DNA of 49,554 bases from Deltaproteobacteria bacterium (GTDB lineage Bacteria; Desulfobacterota; DSM-4660; Desulfatiglandales; Desulfatiglandaceae), in NCBI GenBank assembly GCA_019310785.1, contig JAFDDR010000011.1, positions 1 to 49,554 of the forward strand, read 5' to 3'. Position 1 is the first letter of the stretch; every line of letters begins with the position of its first letter. Below, piece after piece: positions 9,531 through 18,222 of the stretch. The notes under the pieces were generated by a model. That model ran no database searches and had not been told where the DNA came from. It was given only the letters and a program-made list of their open reading frames with translations. A program made the translations under genes and the position numbers.

Positions 9531-9593
9531 AAGAAAAGCTGCCTGAGGAATCTGTTTTTGGGTCCCATTTTTATAAAGGTAGCTCCGGACGTC

Positions 9594-9971
9594 TCATTTA
9601 ACGGAAATCTTTTTCCTGTCAACTCCGGCACTTCCATGGAGATTGCAGCTTGCCTTCGCTTCAATCACCAGGTCTTCATTCACGGTTACCTTTATTTCCT
9701 TAGTAAACCTGGCTCCTTCAGGCAGGTCGGTCATGGAATACTCCCAGCTCCCTATTTCCTTTCCGTTGGCCTTGATACTTAGCCACTCGGTATGATGGAA
9801 AAAATTATTGGCACTGTGGCTCACATGCACTTTAATCACGACCTCTGATCCCTTGACGACTTCATCCGGGGCCTCTATCTTGACTGTGGACTTATCTGCC
9901 AAGGCGTTAGATGTGTTTAGCAAGATAAAAAAGAGAGAAATAAAACCTACCACCAGTTTTCGAGTATTCAT
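9594..9971 (-). CDS. secreted desulfoferrodoxin/neelaredoxin-like (superoxide reductase-type) protein
   Basis: Signal peptide MNTRKLVVGFISLFFILLNTSNALA, then HVSHSANNFFHHTEW...CNLHGS, matching the H/HHxxW/CNxHG iron-site pattern of superoxide reductases. Confidence 0.65.
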   Translation of the reverse strand: MNTRKLVVGFISLFFILLNTSNALADKSTVKIEAPDEVVKGSEVVIKVHVSHSANNFFHHTEWLSIKANGKEIGSWEYSMTDLPEGARFTKEIKVTVNEDLVIEAKASCNLHGSAGVDRKKISVK

Positions 9972-10133
9972 TGAAACCTCCTTTATCTTTTTGCTGAAGT
10001 CTTGCGTCATGGCCTTTTTTCTGATAGGACACCAACAACCTGTTCAGGGATGGGTTAAAGTGTTTCATATAGGCCTCTCCAGGGGACAAAACCTAACGGT
10101 TAGCTTTTACTGCGGTTATCTATTTTTGGGAGC

Positions 10134-10439
10134 GTGAAGATGTCCGGTTTAATGGAAATCCTTCTGATTGTCGCGATCATTTTAGGCATTTTTATGCTTC
10201 CCAGATTGCTGCGCAGACAGCAGGAAAATGAAGTTCGGCCGGCAGATCAAGGCCAGGGCCTTTCAGGATGGAAGCGATTAGCAATTCTTGCCTCTTTCCT
10301 GTGGCCGGCCCTCCTTGCACTATATTTGAAACCCTGGAACAGCCACTGGCATATCTTTCTCTATGTGGCGGTTGGCCCCGTTGCCTTAGCGTGGGGCATC
10401 TTATGGATCTTTTCGGGCTTCAGAAAACAGGAAAAGTAA
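10134..10439 (+). CDS. small membrane protein
   Basis: 101 aa with three hydrophobic segments. Confidence 0.5.
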   Translation: MKMSGLMEILLIVAIILGIFMLPRLLRRQQENEVRPADQGQGLSGWKRLAILASFLWPALLALYLKPWNSHWHIFLYVAVGPVALAWGILWIFSGFRKQEK

Positions 10440-10494
10440 CATCCTGATTGAGCTGACACCCAATAAGGAAGGAGTCTGAGATCAGCAGTCAGCC

Positions 10495-11421
10495 TTAAGC
10501 GATGGTATTTTTCTGACCGCTTCTCTCAAGGTACTCCACGATCCTGTCATACCCCTTGAGGTCATTAATCCATTTATCAGGGATACCGGAGTTCTCTCCA
10601 TGATATGCCCCGAGTACCATGCCCACTATCATTCCCCTTGCTGCGGAATCTCCTCCGGCCATTACGTTTTCAATTAGTCCGTTTTTGAGGTCATTTTCAT
10701 ACGTCGTTAAAAGATGTATAACAGAGGGTAAGGCCGACCCTGCCTCACACATCTGACCGAAGCCTAATATTGTCTGCCTGGTCTCCTGACCTTTACTTTT
10801 TAATCCCGCTTCTATAAGCGGGGAAAGCATGTAATTGTCGGGTCCATCTGAAAGTACTTTCTGAAGTGCATCAAGAGGGGGTGTACCTTTTAATGCCTCT
10901 AAGGTTATTCTTGCAAGAAGGGCTGCGCTTTCAATTACAACAGAATTGTTGTGGGTCATTGCGGTCTGTTCTCTTACATTTTTGTCAAGCCTGTCCGGTT
11001 CATTATGCAAGGTAAATATGAGGGGGCTGATGCGTGAAGCCCCTCCAAGGTCTGATGACGGCGAACCGCATGAATCAGGTGACTTGCCTTTCTCCATATT
11101 GGATATGGTCTGTTTTGTGGCATTATCCATATAACCATCATATTTTGTCATACAATGGAGCCATTTTTCAGCAAATTCCCGCAATTCGAATACCCGGTTA
11201 TCCCTCAATAATTCAAGAAGAAGCATTGTCTGGTCCCCGTAATGAGTAAATTCTCCCGCATCCTTTGTGGGGTGGAAAGAGTTTTCAAGGGGTTTCAACA
11301 GATCCTCGACTCTTCCGAATTTTCGATCAATTGCCGAGGTATCATAGATCCAGTGGGCACCCAGTGCCAACGAATCGGCCGCCAGTGATATGAGAACCAT
11401 TTCTTTTGTATTTGGCTTCAT
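10495..11421 (-). CDS. ADP-ribosylglycohydrolase-family protein
   Basis: EMVLISLAADSLALGAHWIYD..., FTHYGDQTMLLLE, GGDSAARGMIVGMVLGAYHG; start at 11421 after an aggagggg-like RBS. Confidence 0.75.
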   Translation of the reverse strand: MKPNTKEMVLISLAADSLALGAHWIYDTSAIDRKFGRVEDLLKPLENSFHPTKDAGEFTHYGDQTMLLLELLRDNRVFELREFAEKWLHCMTKYDGYMDNATKQTISNMEKGKSPDSCGSPSSDLGGASRISPLIFTLHNEPDRLDKNVREQTAMTHNNSVVIESAALLARITLEALKGTPPLDALQKVLSDGPDNYMLSPLIEAGLKSKGQETRQTILGFGQMCEAGSALPSVIHLLTTYENDLKNGLIENVMAGGDSAARGMIVGMVLGAYHGENSGIPDKWINDLKGYDRIVEYLERSGQKNTIA

Positions 11422-11550
11422 GATTTCCCCTCCTGTTGTTAAATCCATGGAAGAGCGGTTTGTAGTGTCTGATATACCAATAAATCTATGTGGATAAGTC
11501 AACAGAAAATTTGTCCCATTTACTTCTTCTTACTTAGTGTTCATCCATTA

Positions 11551-11854
11551 ATGAAAAAAGGGCACTACTCGGCGGGGCAAATAGACGGAGAAAAGCAACC
11601 TCTTAAGGCACACCCACACGGATTGGCAGGCCTGCCTGAAGAGACCCTCATCAAAGTGATCGAGACGTATTCGATAAATTGGATTACAGTTGATAGACTC
11701 TGGTTCAGCGGTGTTGAAGAAAAATATGGCCTGCTTCAACAACGTGATTCAGATTGTCGACCCCAGGGTAAAGGTGGAATGCATTTTCTGTCCTCCTGAT
11801 CCTCATCCGGATGACAATTGGTGCCAATGGGTTTTTTCGATCCCTGAATTGTAG
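11551..11854 (+). pseudogene. truncated DUF6125-like paralogue of the 41357-41872 gene
   Basis: LAGLPEETLIKVIETYSINWITVDRLWFSGVEEKYGL, then a frame change and [41 protein letters not shown]; compare [24 protein letters not shown] at 41.8 kb. Confidence 0.7.
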
Positions 11855-12089
11855 ACGGGGGGCCTTTTCACACAGGGTCTTTCATCTTTTTTCGAAGGTT
11901 CGGCCAGAAACTCAAGATCCTGGTGCCTATTGTGCGGGGGTAACGTTGTTGACCATATTGAATAACTTTTATGACTGGTGACGGTTTCCCTTGTGAAATA
12001 CAGGACGCCCCGGCCGCGCCCTTTAAACAGCATACCCTACGCCTGGAAAGCTGATACCCGGGTGCCCGGGCAGACCTCTACGCACATAC

Positions 12090-12587
12090 TCAGTCCGTGC
12101 TTTTTTTATCGTGAATTTTATTGAAGACACTGTTTGTAACTTCAGCTATTTTTTCCTGGGCCACAAACGGCACCTGCTCTATCATACGGTTGACCTCCTC
12201 CACACTCCTGTTGATGCTTTTGGCAATCATGGCAGTTGTAATTTCCTCTTCCGGAATACCGGTCCCACATACAACAACAGAGCCCATGAACTCGGCATCT
12301 GAAAACACAGGGATCATACATTTGGTCATGTTAGCTTCGCAAGAGACAATCACCGGTTTGCGTGTCTCCTTTGCCTCCTTTGCCATGAATTTTTGTGTCC
12401 TGGCACATATGCCGATCAATGATTCTTTGTTCGCTCGAATCGCTTTACAGAGTTCGTGTCGCTCCCCGCTTTCCTGAAGGACGAAGCTCTGAGGATCCAC
12501 AAGGGCTGTCGGCATATTCAGCGCCTCGCTTAGATCGTCCAGAATCTGTTGCCATTCATCTTCGTCATTGATGTAGTAAAGATTCAT
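12090..12587 (-). CDS. PocR sensory-domain protein
   Basis: MNLYYINDEDEWQQILDDLSEALNMPTALVDPQ...LCKAIRANKESLIGICARTQKFMAKEAKETRKPVIVSCEANMTKCMIPVF is PocR-like. Confidence 0.75.
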   Translation of the reverse strand: MNLYYINDEDEWQQILDDLSEALNMPTALVDPQSFVLQESGERHELCKAIRANKESLIGICARTQKFMAKEAKETRKPVIVSCEANMTKCMIPVFSDAEFMGSVVVCGTGIPEEEITTAMIAKSINRSVEEVNRMIEQVPFVAQEKIAEVTNSVFNKIHDKKSTD

Positions 12588-12957
12588 TGTCCCCTCCTTT
12601 TGTTTGATCATTAGGTAAGTGGGGGAATATAGGCGAATATAAAAGGTATGTCAATTATGTTCTCTTTTTCTCCGGTACTCTACGCTTTAGCCTTATATGT
12701 TGTTGGACGGTAACTGCTCAGGTTCAACGTTCAGAGTTCAGCCATTATTTCTCCTGCCCGGATCGTTATAGAGGAAGAGTGATGGCGGGGATGGAGATAT
12801 TGTAGGTCAACTTATTGGAACCGCAAGATGTTGTGGGTATGACGGTCGTCGAACCCCTGACCCCACGGGTCCCAAAGTCAGAGACCCCAAAGGATGGAGG
12901 GAAGTGTTTTCAATAAGCTTGACATATGTGTCTGTGATCAATACATTTTTAGTCATT

Positions 12958-13509
12958 ATGAAAGTATCTTTGCTGAATAGAGAAAATACAGGACTCGTGA
13001 TCGTTGATGTTCAGGATAAACTCATGGGGGTAATGGGGAGAAAAAAGGAAATAATTGACAACATCGTTAAACTCCTTCACCTCTCAAAGATCTATGACCT
13101 GCCTTTGATCCTCACGGAACAATACCCCAAGTGGCTCGGTCCCACCCTTCCCGAGTTAAAGGACTCCCTGCCGGTCTATGAGCCTTTGAACAAAGTGCAT
13201 TTCAACTGTTGTGATGTGGAGGCGTTCAACAATCGCCTGGATTCGACAGATCTGAAAGATATCATCCTGATGGGGGTCGAATCACACATCTGCGTTTTCC
13301 AGACCTGTTTTTCCCTCATAGAAAGAGGTTACCGGGTACATGTCCCCCAGGATGCCGTGGATTCAAGGACAGAAGCGAACTGGAGGGTTGGACTCGAATT
13401 GATGGGGGAGAAAGGGGCGGTGATCACCTCAACCGAGGCTGTCATCTACCAGGTACTGAAAAAGGCAGGCACAAAAGAATTCAAAGAGATGTTGAAAATA
13501 ATCAAATAG
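12958..13509 (+). CDS. isochorismatase-family cysteine hydrolase
   Basis: TGLVIVDVQDKLMGVM...ILMGVESHICVFQTCFSLIERGYRVHVPQDAVDSRTE. Confidence 0.88.
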   Translation: MKVSLLNRENTGLVIVDVQDKLMGVMGRKKEIIDNIVKLLHLSKIYDLPLILTEQYPKWLGPTLPELKDSLPVYEPLNKVHFNCCDVEAFNNRLDSTDLKDIILMGVESHICVFQTCFSLIERGYRVHVPQDAVDSRTEANWRVGLELMGEKGAVITSTEAVIYQVLKKAGTKEFKEMLKIIK

Positions 13510-13575
13510 CAGAGATTCATCCGTTGAAGGCGGAGGGTCAGCGTGGCGGGAATTAAAAGAAAGGAAAATGATTAA

Positions 13576-15324
13576 ATGGATTACGAACCAATTCGAAAAG
13601 GTGATGTGAGCGGCTTCAGGGTGGCACCCAACTTGTCCGATTACCAAAAGGCGATTGACCGGTTTCAGTGGGAAGATATTCACAGTGACCTGGACTGGCT
13701 CGATAATGGGAAGCTCAATATCGCATACGAGGCCCTGGACAGACATGTGAATTCGCCGGTCAGGGACAAGGTTGCCCTTTACTGGGAAGGGAAGGGCGGG
13801 GAGGAGGAGAAATACACCTTCGGCGACTTGAGCAGGCTGACCAATCGTTTTGCCAACGTGTTGACCGGTCTCGGGGTCACGAAGGGAGACAGGGTGTTTA
13901 CATATATGGACAGGATTCCCGAGGCATTTGTGTCGCTGCTTGGGGCTCTGAAGGTGGGGGGAGTGATCGGACCCCTGTTTTCCGCCTTTGGACCAGAGGC
14001 GGTGAGGGACCGGCTTGGAGATTGCGAGGGGAAAATATTGGTGACGACCCCGAAGCTGGTCAATACGATTCATGAGATACTTGATGACCTTCCGGCCCTG
14101 GAGAGCATCATCATTGTGGAGAGGGGTGAAGCCGGGTATGAGTTGAAGAATAAAGAGGTGAGTTACGAGAGGCTCATGGGAGGAGCGTCCGAGGAATTCG
14201 AGTTGGTTGCGACGGATAGGGAGGATTACGCGATTATCCATTACACCTCCGGAACTACGGGGAAGCCAAAAGGCGTAGTCCATGTGCATGAGGCGATCGT
14301 GGGACACTACGCGACGGCCAAGTATGTGCTCGATCTCCATCCCGATGACATCTATTGGTGTACGGCGGACCCGGGGTGGGTGACCGGAACCTCCTATGGA
14401 ATATTCGGCCCCTGGTCGAACGGGATCACCCAGGTGGTCTACGAGGGGGGGTTTGGGGCGAGCCGCTGGTACAAAGTAATCGAGAAATACAAGGTGAGTG
14501 TGTGGTACACGGCTCCTACGGCCATCAGGATGCTGATGAAGGCTGGTGATGAAGTGCCGAAGAAACACGACCTGAGCAGCCTGAGGTACCTGTGCAGTGT
14601 GGGGGAACCCCTGAACCCCGAGGCGGTGCTCTGGGGGGAAAAGGTTTTTGGCATGCCCTTCCATGACAACTGGTGGCAGACGGAAACGGGATGTATCAAG
14701 ATAGCGAATTACCCGATCCAGGACATCAGACCGGGGTCTATGGGGAGGCCCTTTATGGGGGTGACACCCGGGATACTTGACGACAATTACGAAAAGGAGC
14801 TTCCTCCGGGCGAGGAGGGGCACCTGGCCCTCAGGGCGGGCTGGCCTTCGATGTTCAGGGCTTACTGGAACAAGCCGGAACTTTATGAGTCGAGGTTCAA
14901 GGGGGGATGGTACATCACAGGAGACAAGGCGATCAAGGACGAAGATGGTTATTTCTGGTTTGTCGGGAGGGCGGACGACGTGATCAACACGGGGGGTCAT
15001 CTCGTCGGACCCTTCGAGGTGGAGAGTGTTTTAGTAGAACATCCTGCGGTTGCCGAAGCAGGTGTGATAGGAGTTCCGGACCCCATTGCGATGGAGGTGA
15101 TCATGGCCTTCGTCTCCCTCAAGGACGGCTATGAGGAATCAGAGGAACTCATGCGGGACATCAAAAAATTTACCAGGAAGAAACTGCATTCGGTCGCCTG
15201 CCCGAGAAAGATGAAGTTCCTCCCCGGCCTTCCCAAGACAAAGAGCGGAAAGATCATGCGTAGGCTCCTGAAGGCAAGGGAACTTGGGTTGCCCGAAGGG
15301 GATGTCTCGACACTCGAGGAGTGA
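13576..15324 (+). CDS. AMP-forming acyl-CoA (acetyl-CoA-type) synthetase
   Basis: IIHYTSGTTGKPKGVVHVHEA, YWCTADPGWVTGTSYGI, WWQTETG, YITGDKAIKDEDGYFWFVGRADDVINTGGHLVGPFEVE, PKTKSGKIMRR. Confidence 0.93.
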   Translation: MDYEPIRKGDVSGFRVAPNLSDYQKAIDRFQWEDIHSDLDWLDNGKLNIAYEALDRHVNSPVRDKVALYWEGKGGEEEKYTFGDLSRLTNRFANVLTGLGVTKGDRVFTYMDRIPEAFVSLLGALKVGGVIGPLFSAFGPEAVRDRLGDCEGKILVTTPKLVNTIHEILDDLPALESIIIVERGEAGYELKNKEVSYERLMGGASEEFELVATDREDYAIIHYTSGTTGKPKGVVHVHEAIVGHYATAKYVLDLHPDDIYWCTADPGWVTGTSYGIFGPWSNGITQVVYEGGFGASRWYKVIEKYKVSVWYTAPTAIRMLMKAGDEVPKKHDLSSLRYLCSVGEPLNPEAVLWGEKVFGMPFHDNWWQTETGCIKIANYPIQDIRPGSMGRPFMGVTPGILDDNYEKELPPGEEGHLALRAGWPSMFRAYWNKPELYESRFKGGWYITGDKAIKDEDGYFWFVGRADDVINTGGHLVGPFEVESVLVEHPAVAEAGVIGVPDPIAMEVIMAFVSLKDGYEESEELMRDIKKFTRKKLHSVACPRKMKFLPGLPKTKSGKIMRRLLKARELGLPEGDVSTLEE

Positions 15325-15647
15325 GTTCAAGAGTGGCGCACCTACCCAAATAAACCGTTTCCCTTTTCATTTGAGATACCTTCTGGAGATCACACTTACA
15401 GCCAATCCTTTTAGAAGAGAGTAATATCTTTAAATCCTTTGTGGCACTAAGTCACGTTACCCCAATTTGTTGTATCTGCTATCTATCTTGTGTCTTGAAG
15501 TTAGTTCAGAAGTTATGATATCAAACCAGAAGAATCGAACTATCGAGTGATGCCTTGACTCGCCTCCAGATCCTGTGGAAAGGGGGCACCGAGGCAAGAA
15601 GCGACTTATTAATTAGGGTATCAACAGAGGATTGAAAGGAGAAAGAC

Positions 15648-17099
15648 ATGCCTATGATGACAGCGGAACAATATGAGGAAAGCCTGAGACAACTCAATAT
15701 GGTGGTTCATCTGTTCGGAAAGCGTGTGGAAAACCTGGTGGATAACCCCATCATTCGGCCCTCTATGAAGGCCGTTGCCAAAACCTACGAATTGGCCCAG
15801 CTTCCCGAGCACGAGGACATCATGACCGCCGAGTCACATATTACGGGCAAAAAGATTAACCGTTTCACCCATATTCACCAGAGCATCGAGGATCTGGTGA
15901 AGAAGAGCAAGATGGGGAGGCTGCTGGGACGTGAAACCGGGTGTTGTTTTCAGAGATGTGTGGGCATGGATTCCCTTAATGCGCTATCTATCGTGACCTT
16001 CAACATAGATGAAAAATACGGGACGGAATACTACAGACGTTTTTTAAAATATCTCGAATATGTCCAGGAAAATGACCTGACCTGCGACGGCGCCATGACA
16101 GACCCCAAGGGCGACAGGAGCCTGCCGCCCCATAGACAGCCTGACCCGGATCAGTACGTGCATGTGGTGGAGGAAAGAAAAGAGGGCATTGTGGTGAGAG
16201 GCGCCAAGGCCCACCAGACAGGGGCCGTGAATTCTCATGAAGTAATCGTTATGCCCACAATTGCAATGAGGGAAGAAGATAAGGATTATGCCATCTCCTT
16301 TGCATTGCCGAGTGATGCGGAAGGCATTATTTATATTATGGGACGACAATCCTGTGATACCCGAAAGCTTGAAGGCAATACCATTGACAGGGGGAATATG
16401 TTGTTTGGAGGGCACGAAGCCCTTGTGGTTTTTGACAATGTTTTTGTGCCATGGGACCGTGTTTTCATATACAAGGAATACGATTTTGCCGGGCAATTAG
16501 TTGAGAATTTCGCGGCTTATCACAGGCAAAGCTATGCGTGTAAGGTCGGGGTTGGAGATGTCCTGATAGGCGCTGCTCAGACGGTTGCCGAGTACAATGG
16601 GGTGGCTAAGGCCTCGCATGTAAAAGACAAAACCGTGGAGATGAACCATTTGAATGAGACGCTCTATTGCGGTTGTATCGCCTGTGCCTCCGAAGGACAC
16701 AAGGAGCCAAGCGGGACATACAATGTCAATATCCTGTTAGCCAATGTGCACAAACATAACGTAACGCGTTTTCCTTTTGAGATTGCGAGACTTGCACAGG
16801 ATATTGCCGGTGGGTTGATGGTGACCATGCCCTCCGACGCAGACCTGAGGTCCCCGGAGACCGGCAAATGGCTTGAAAAATACCTGAAGGCCAATTCCGA
16901 TATCCCAACGGAAAACCGCATGCGTATTCTGAGGTTGATTGAAAATATTACCCTCGGTACGGCCGCGGTAGGTTATCTTACAGAATCCATGCATGGGGCC
17001 GGGTCACCGCAGGCACAGAGGATTATGATCTCGCGCCGTGAGAACATGCAGGAGAAACAGAGGGCCGCAAAGAAGCTTTGTGGAATTGAGGAGTCATAA
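15648..17099 (+). CDS. abfD: 4-hydroxybutyryl-CoA dehydratase / vinylacetyl-CoA delta-isomerase-like flavoprotein
   Basis: GRETGCCFQRCVGMDSLNA, GRQSCDTRK, GGHEALVVFDNVFVPWDRVF, YHRQSYACKVGVGDVLIGAAQ, ESMHGAGSPQAQRIMI. Confidence 0.88.
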   Translation: MPMMTAEQYEESLRQLNMVVHLFGKRVENLVDNPIIRPSMKAVAKTYELAQLPEHEDIMTAESHITGKKINRFTHIHQSIEDLVKKSKMGRLLGRETGCCFQRCVGMDSLNALSIVTFNIDEKYGTEYYRRFLKYLEYVQENDLTCDGAMTDPKGDRSLPPHRQPDPDQYVHVVEERKEGIVVRGAKAHQTGAVNSHEVIVMPTIAMREEDKDYAISFALPSDAEGIIYIMGRQSCDTRKLEGNTIDRGNMLFGGHEALVVFDNVFVPWDRVFIYKEYDFAGQLVENFAAYHRQSYACKVGVGDVLIGAAQTVAEYNGVAKASHVKDKTVEMNHLNETLYCGCIACASEGHKEPSGTYNVNILLANVHKHNVTRFPFEIARLAQDIAGGLMVTMPSDADLRSPETGKWLEKYLKANSDIPTENRMRILRLIENITLGTAAVGYLTESMHGAGSPQAQRIMISRRENMQEKQRAAKKLCGIEES

Positions 17100-17103
17100 G
17101 GCT

Positions 17104-17367
17104 TTGAAACTGCGTGTGGGGATAAAATACTGCGGCGGTTGCAATCCCGAATATGACCGGATCGAGGTTGTAGACCATATAAAAAAAAGCCTGCAGGACA
17201 AAATCGAAATTGTTCGGCCCGAAAGCGAGGATGTTGATTTAATCCTGTCTGTGAATGGTTGCAGTACCGCGTGCGCTGATTTGAAGCCTTTTGAGGATTT
17301 GAAAATTTATACAATAACAAGTCTAAAAGATTCAAATAAGTTCATAAAAATAATAAGAGGTGGCTAA
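17104..17367 (+). CDS. small Cys-motif protein (CGGCNPEYDR)
   Basis: TTG start 5 bp after the abfD-like stop; LKLRVGIKYCGGCNPEYDRIEVVDHIKKSLQDKIEIVRPESEDVDLILSVNGCSTACADLKPF... Confidence 0.65.
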   Translation: MKLRVGIKYCGGCNPEYDRIEVVDHIKKSLQDKIEIVRPESEDVDLILSVNGCSTACADLKPFEDLKIYTITSLKDSNKFIKIIRGG

Positions 17368-17545
17368 ATTCACTTTAATGGGAATATCAATGGGCAGGTA
17401 TATTTTGAGGTTGCAAAATATCTGTTAACCGTATAAAATCCTTATTCAAAATGGATCATTTTCCTCCTTCTCCGACTTATCTCGGAGGGCAGAGCGATTA
17501 TAGAGTATCTGCTCAATATTTGGGGGAATTCGAATTTATTGGGAT

Positions 17546-17831
17546 ATCTCTTGAATAACGACCGGCGTCCCGCCACAAGAACGGCGGGCAAGCAGTCGAA
17601 GCATGCGGATCTCTTTTCAAAGAGCCGCATAACCTTGCTGTGGCGCGAATCACGGCGGTCCTCTTTACAATTCGACTCCGGAAAGCTCCCTCAATGATAG
17701 CTCCTATTATGCTTGGCTGTCCCGCCTGTCGGAAGCCGGCTGGTTAATGTATTTGGTGCGTGGCAGATGCTTTGTAGAGATAAAAATGCGCCTCTTTGAA
17801 AAGAGATCCGCATGCTCCGCCATTATGGACT
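17546..17831 (+). repeat. dispersed repeat copy A (interrupted by the 217 bp element)
   Basis: atctcttgaataacgaccggcgtcccgccacaag (17546-17579), gcgggcaagca (17584-17594) and cgccattatggact (17818-17831) all recur in reverse complement at 45163-45230. Confidence 0.85.
17600..17816. mobile_element. MITE-like 217 bp element with 31 bp terminal inverted repeats
   Basis: Left agcatgcggatctcttttcaaagagccgcat (17600-17630) vs right atgcgcctctttgaaaagagatccgcatgct (17786-17816): 30/31 inverted match. Confidence 0.75.
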
Positions 17832-17871
17832 GCCACTGCTAAATATTGAGCTGATACATTATAGAAATGTT

Positions 17872-18222
17872 ATGAAAGAAAAAATGGAAAATAGTTTATA
17901 TGCTGATGCTGGGATTCCGGAGTTTGTCTTTCCCTTATTCTGGGAGTACGATCCCGGAACAATCAAGATTATAAAGCATGCCGATCTAATCATTTGTCGT
18001 ATTATGGAAAGAGGAACGTGGAGTTCAATGCTCTGGCTTGCAGAAACCTATCCGAAAGAGAAACTCGTTTCCTTTTTAGAAAAGAGGGGAAGGCGTATCC
18101 TCCCATTCCGTGAACTTAATTACTGGGCTCTTGTGAGCGGAATATCTATCGAGAAGAAAGAAAAGTGGGTCAAAGAATCAAGAGAAAATCCTGATGTTTG
18201 GAGAGCCAGGCATGCACATTGA
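17872..18222 (+). CDS. DUF6922-like protein upstream of AbiEii-type toxin
   Basis: IPEFVFPLFWEYDPGTIKIIKHADLIICRIMERGTWSSMLWLAETYPKEKLVSFLEKRGRRILPFRELNYWALVSGI. Confidence 0.7.
   Translation: MKEKMENSLYADAGIPEFVFPLFWEYDPGTIKIIKHADLIICRIMERGTWSSMLWLAETYPKEKLVSFLEKRGRRILPFRELNYWALVSGISIEKKEKWVKESRENPDVWRARHAH

Noticed and set aside
12840-12897. tRNA-like stretch (tcgaacccctgaccccacgggtcccaaagtc)
   Set aside because: Reverse strand shows GGGGTTCGAC and TTTGGGA pieces, but no consistent acceptor, D or anticodon stems could be paired; not called as a tRNA.
14451-14457. G7 homopolymer inside the acyl-CoA synthetase as a possible phase-variation tract
   Set aside because: Frame is intact and a single G7 in a G-rich gene is weak evidence.
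13429-15000. 523 aa minus-strand ORF
   Set aside because: Antisense shadow of the acyl-CoA synthetase; composition is Pro/His/Arg-rich without recognisable motifs, while the plus strand has all synthetase motifs.
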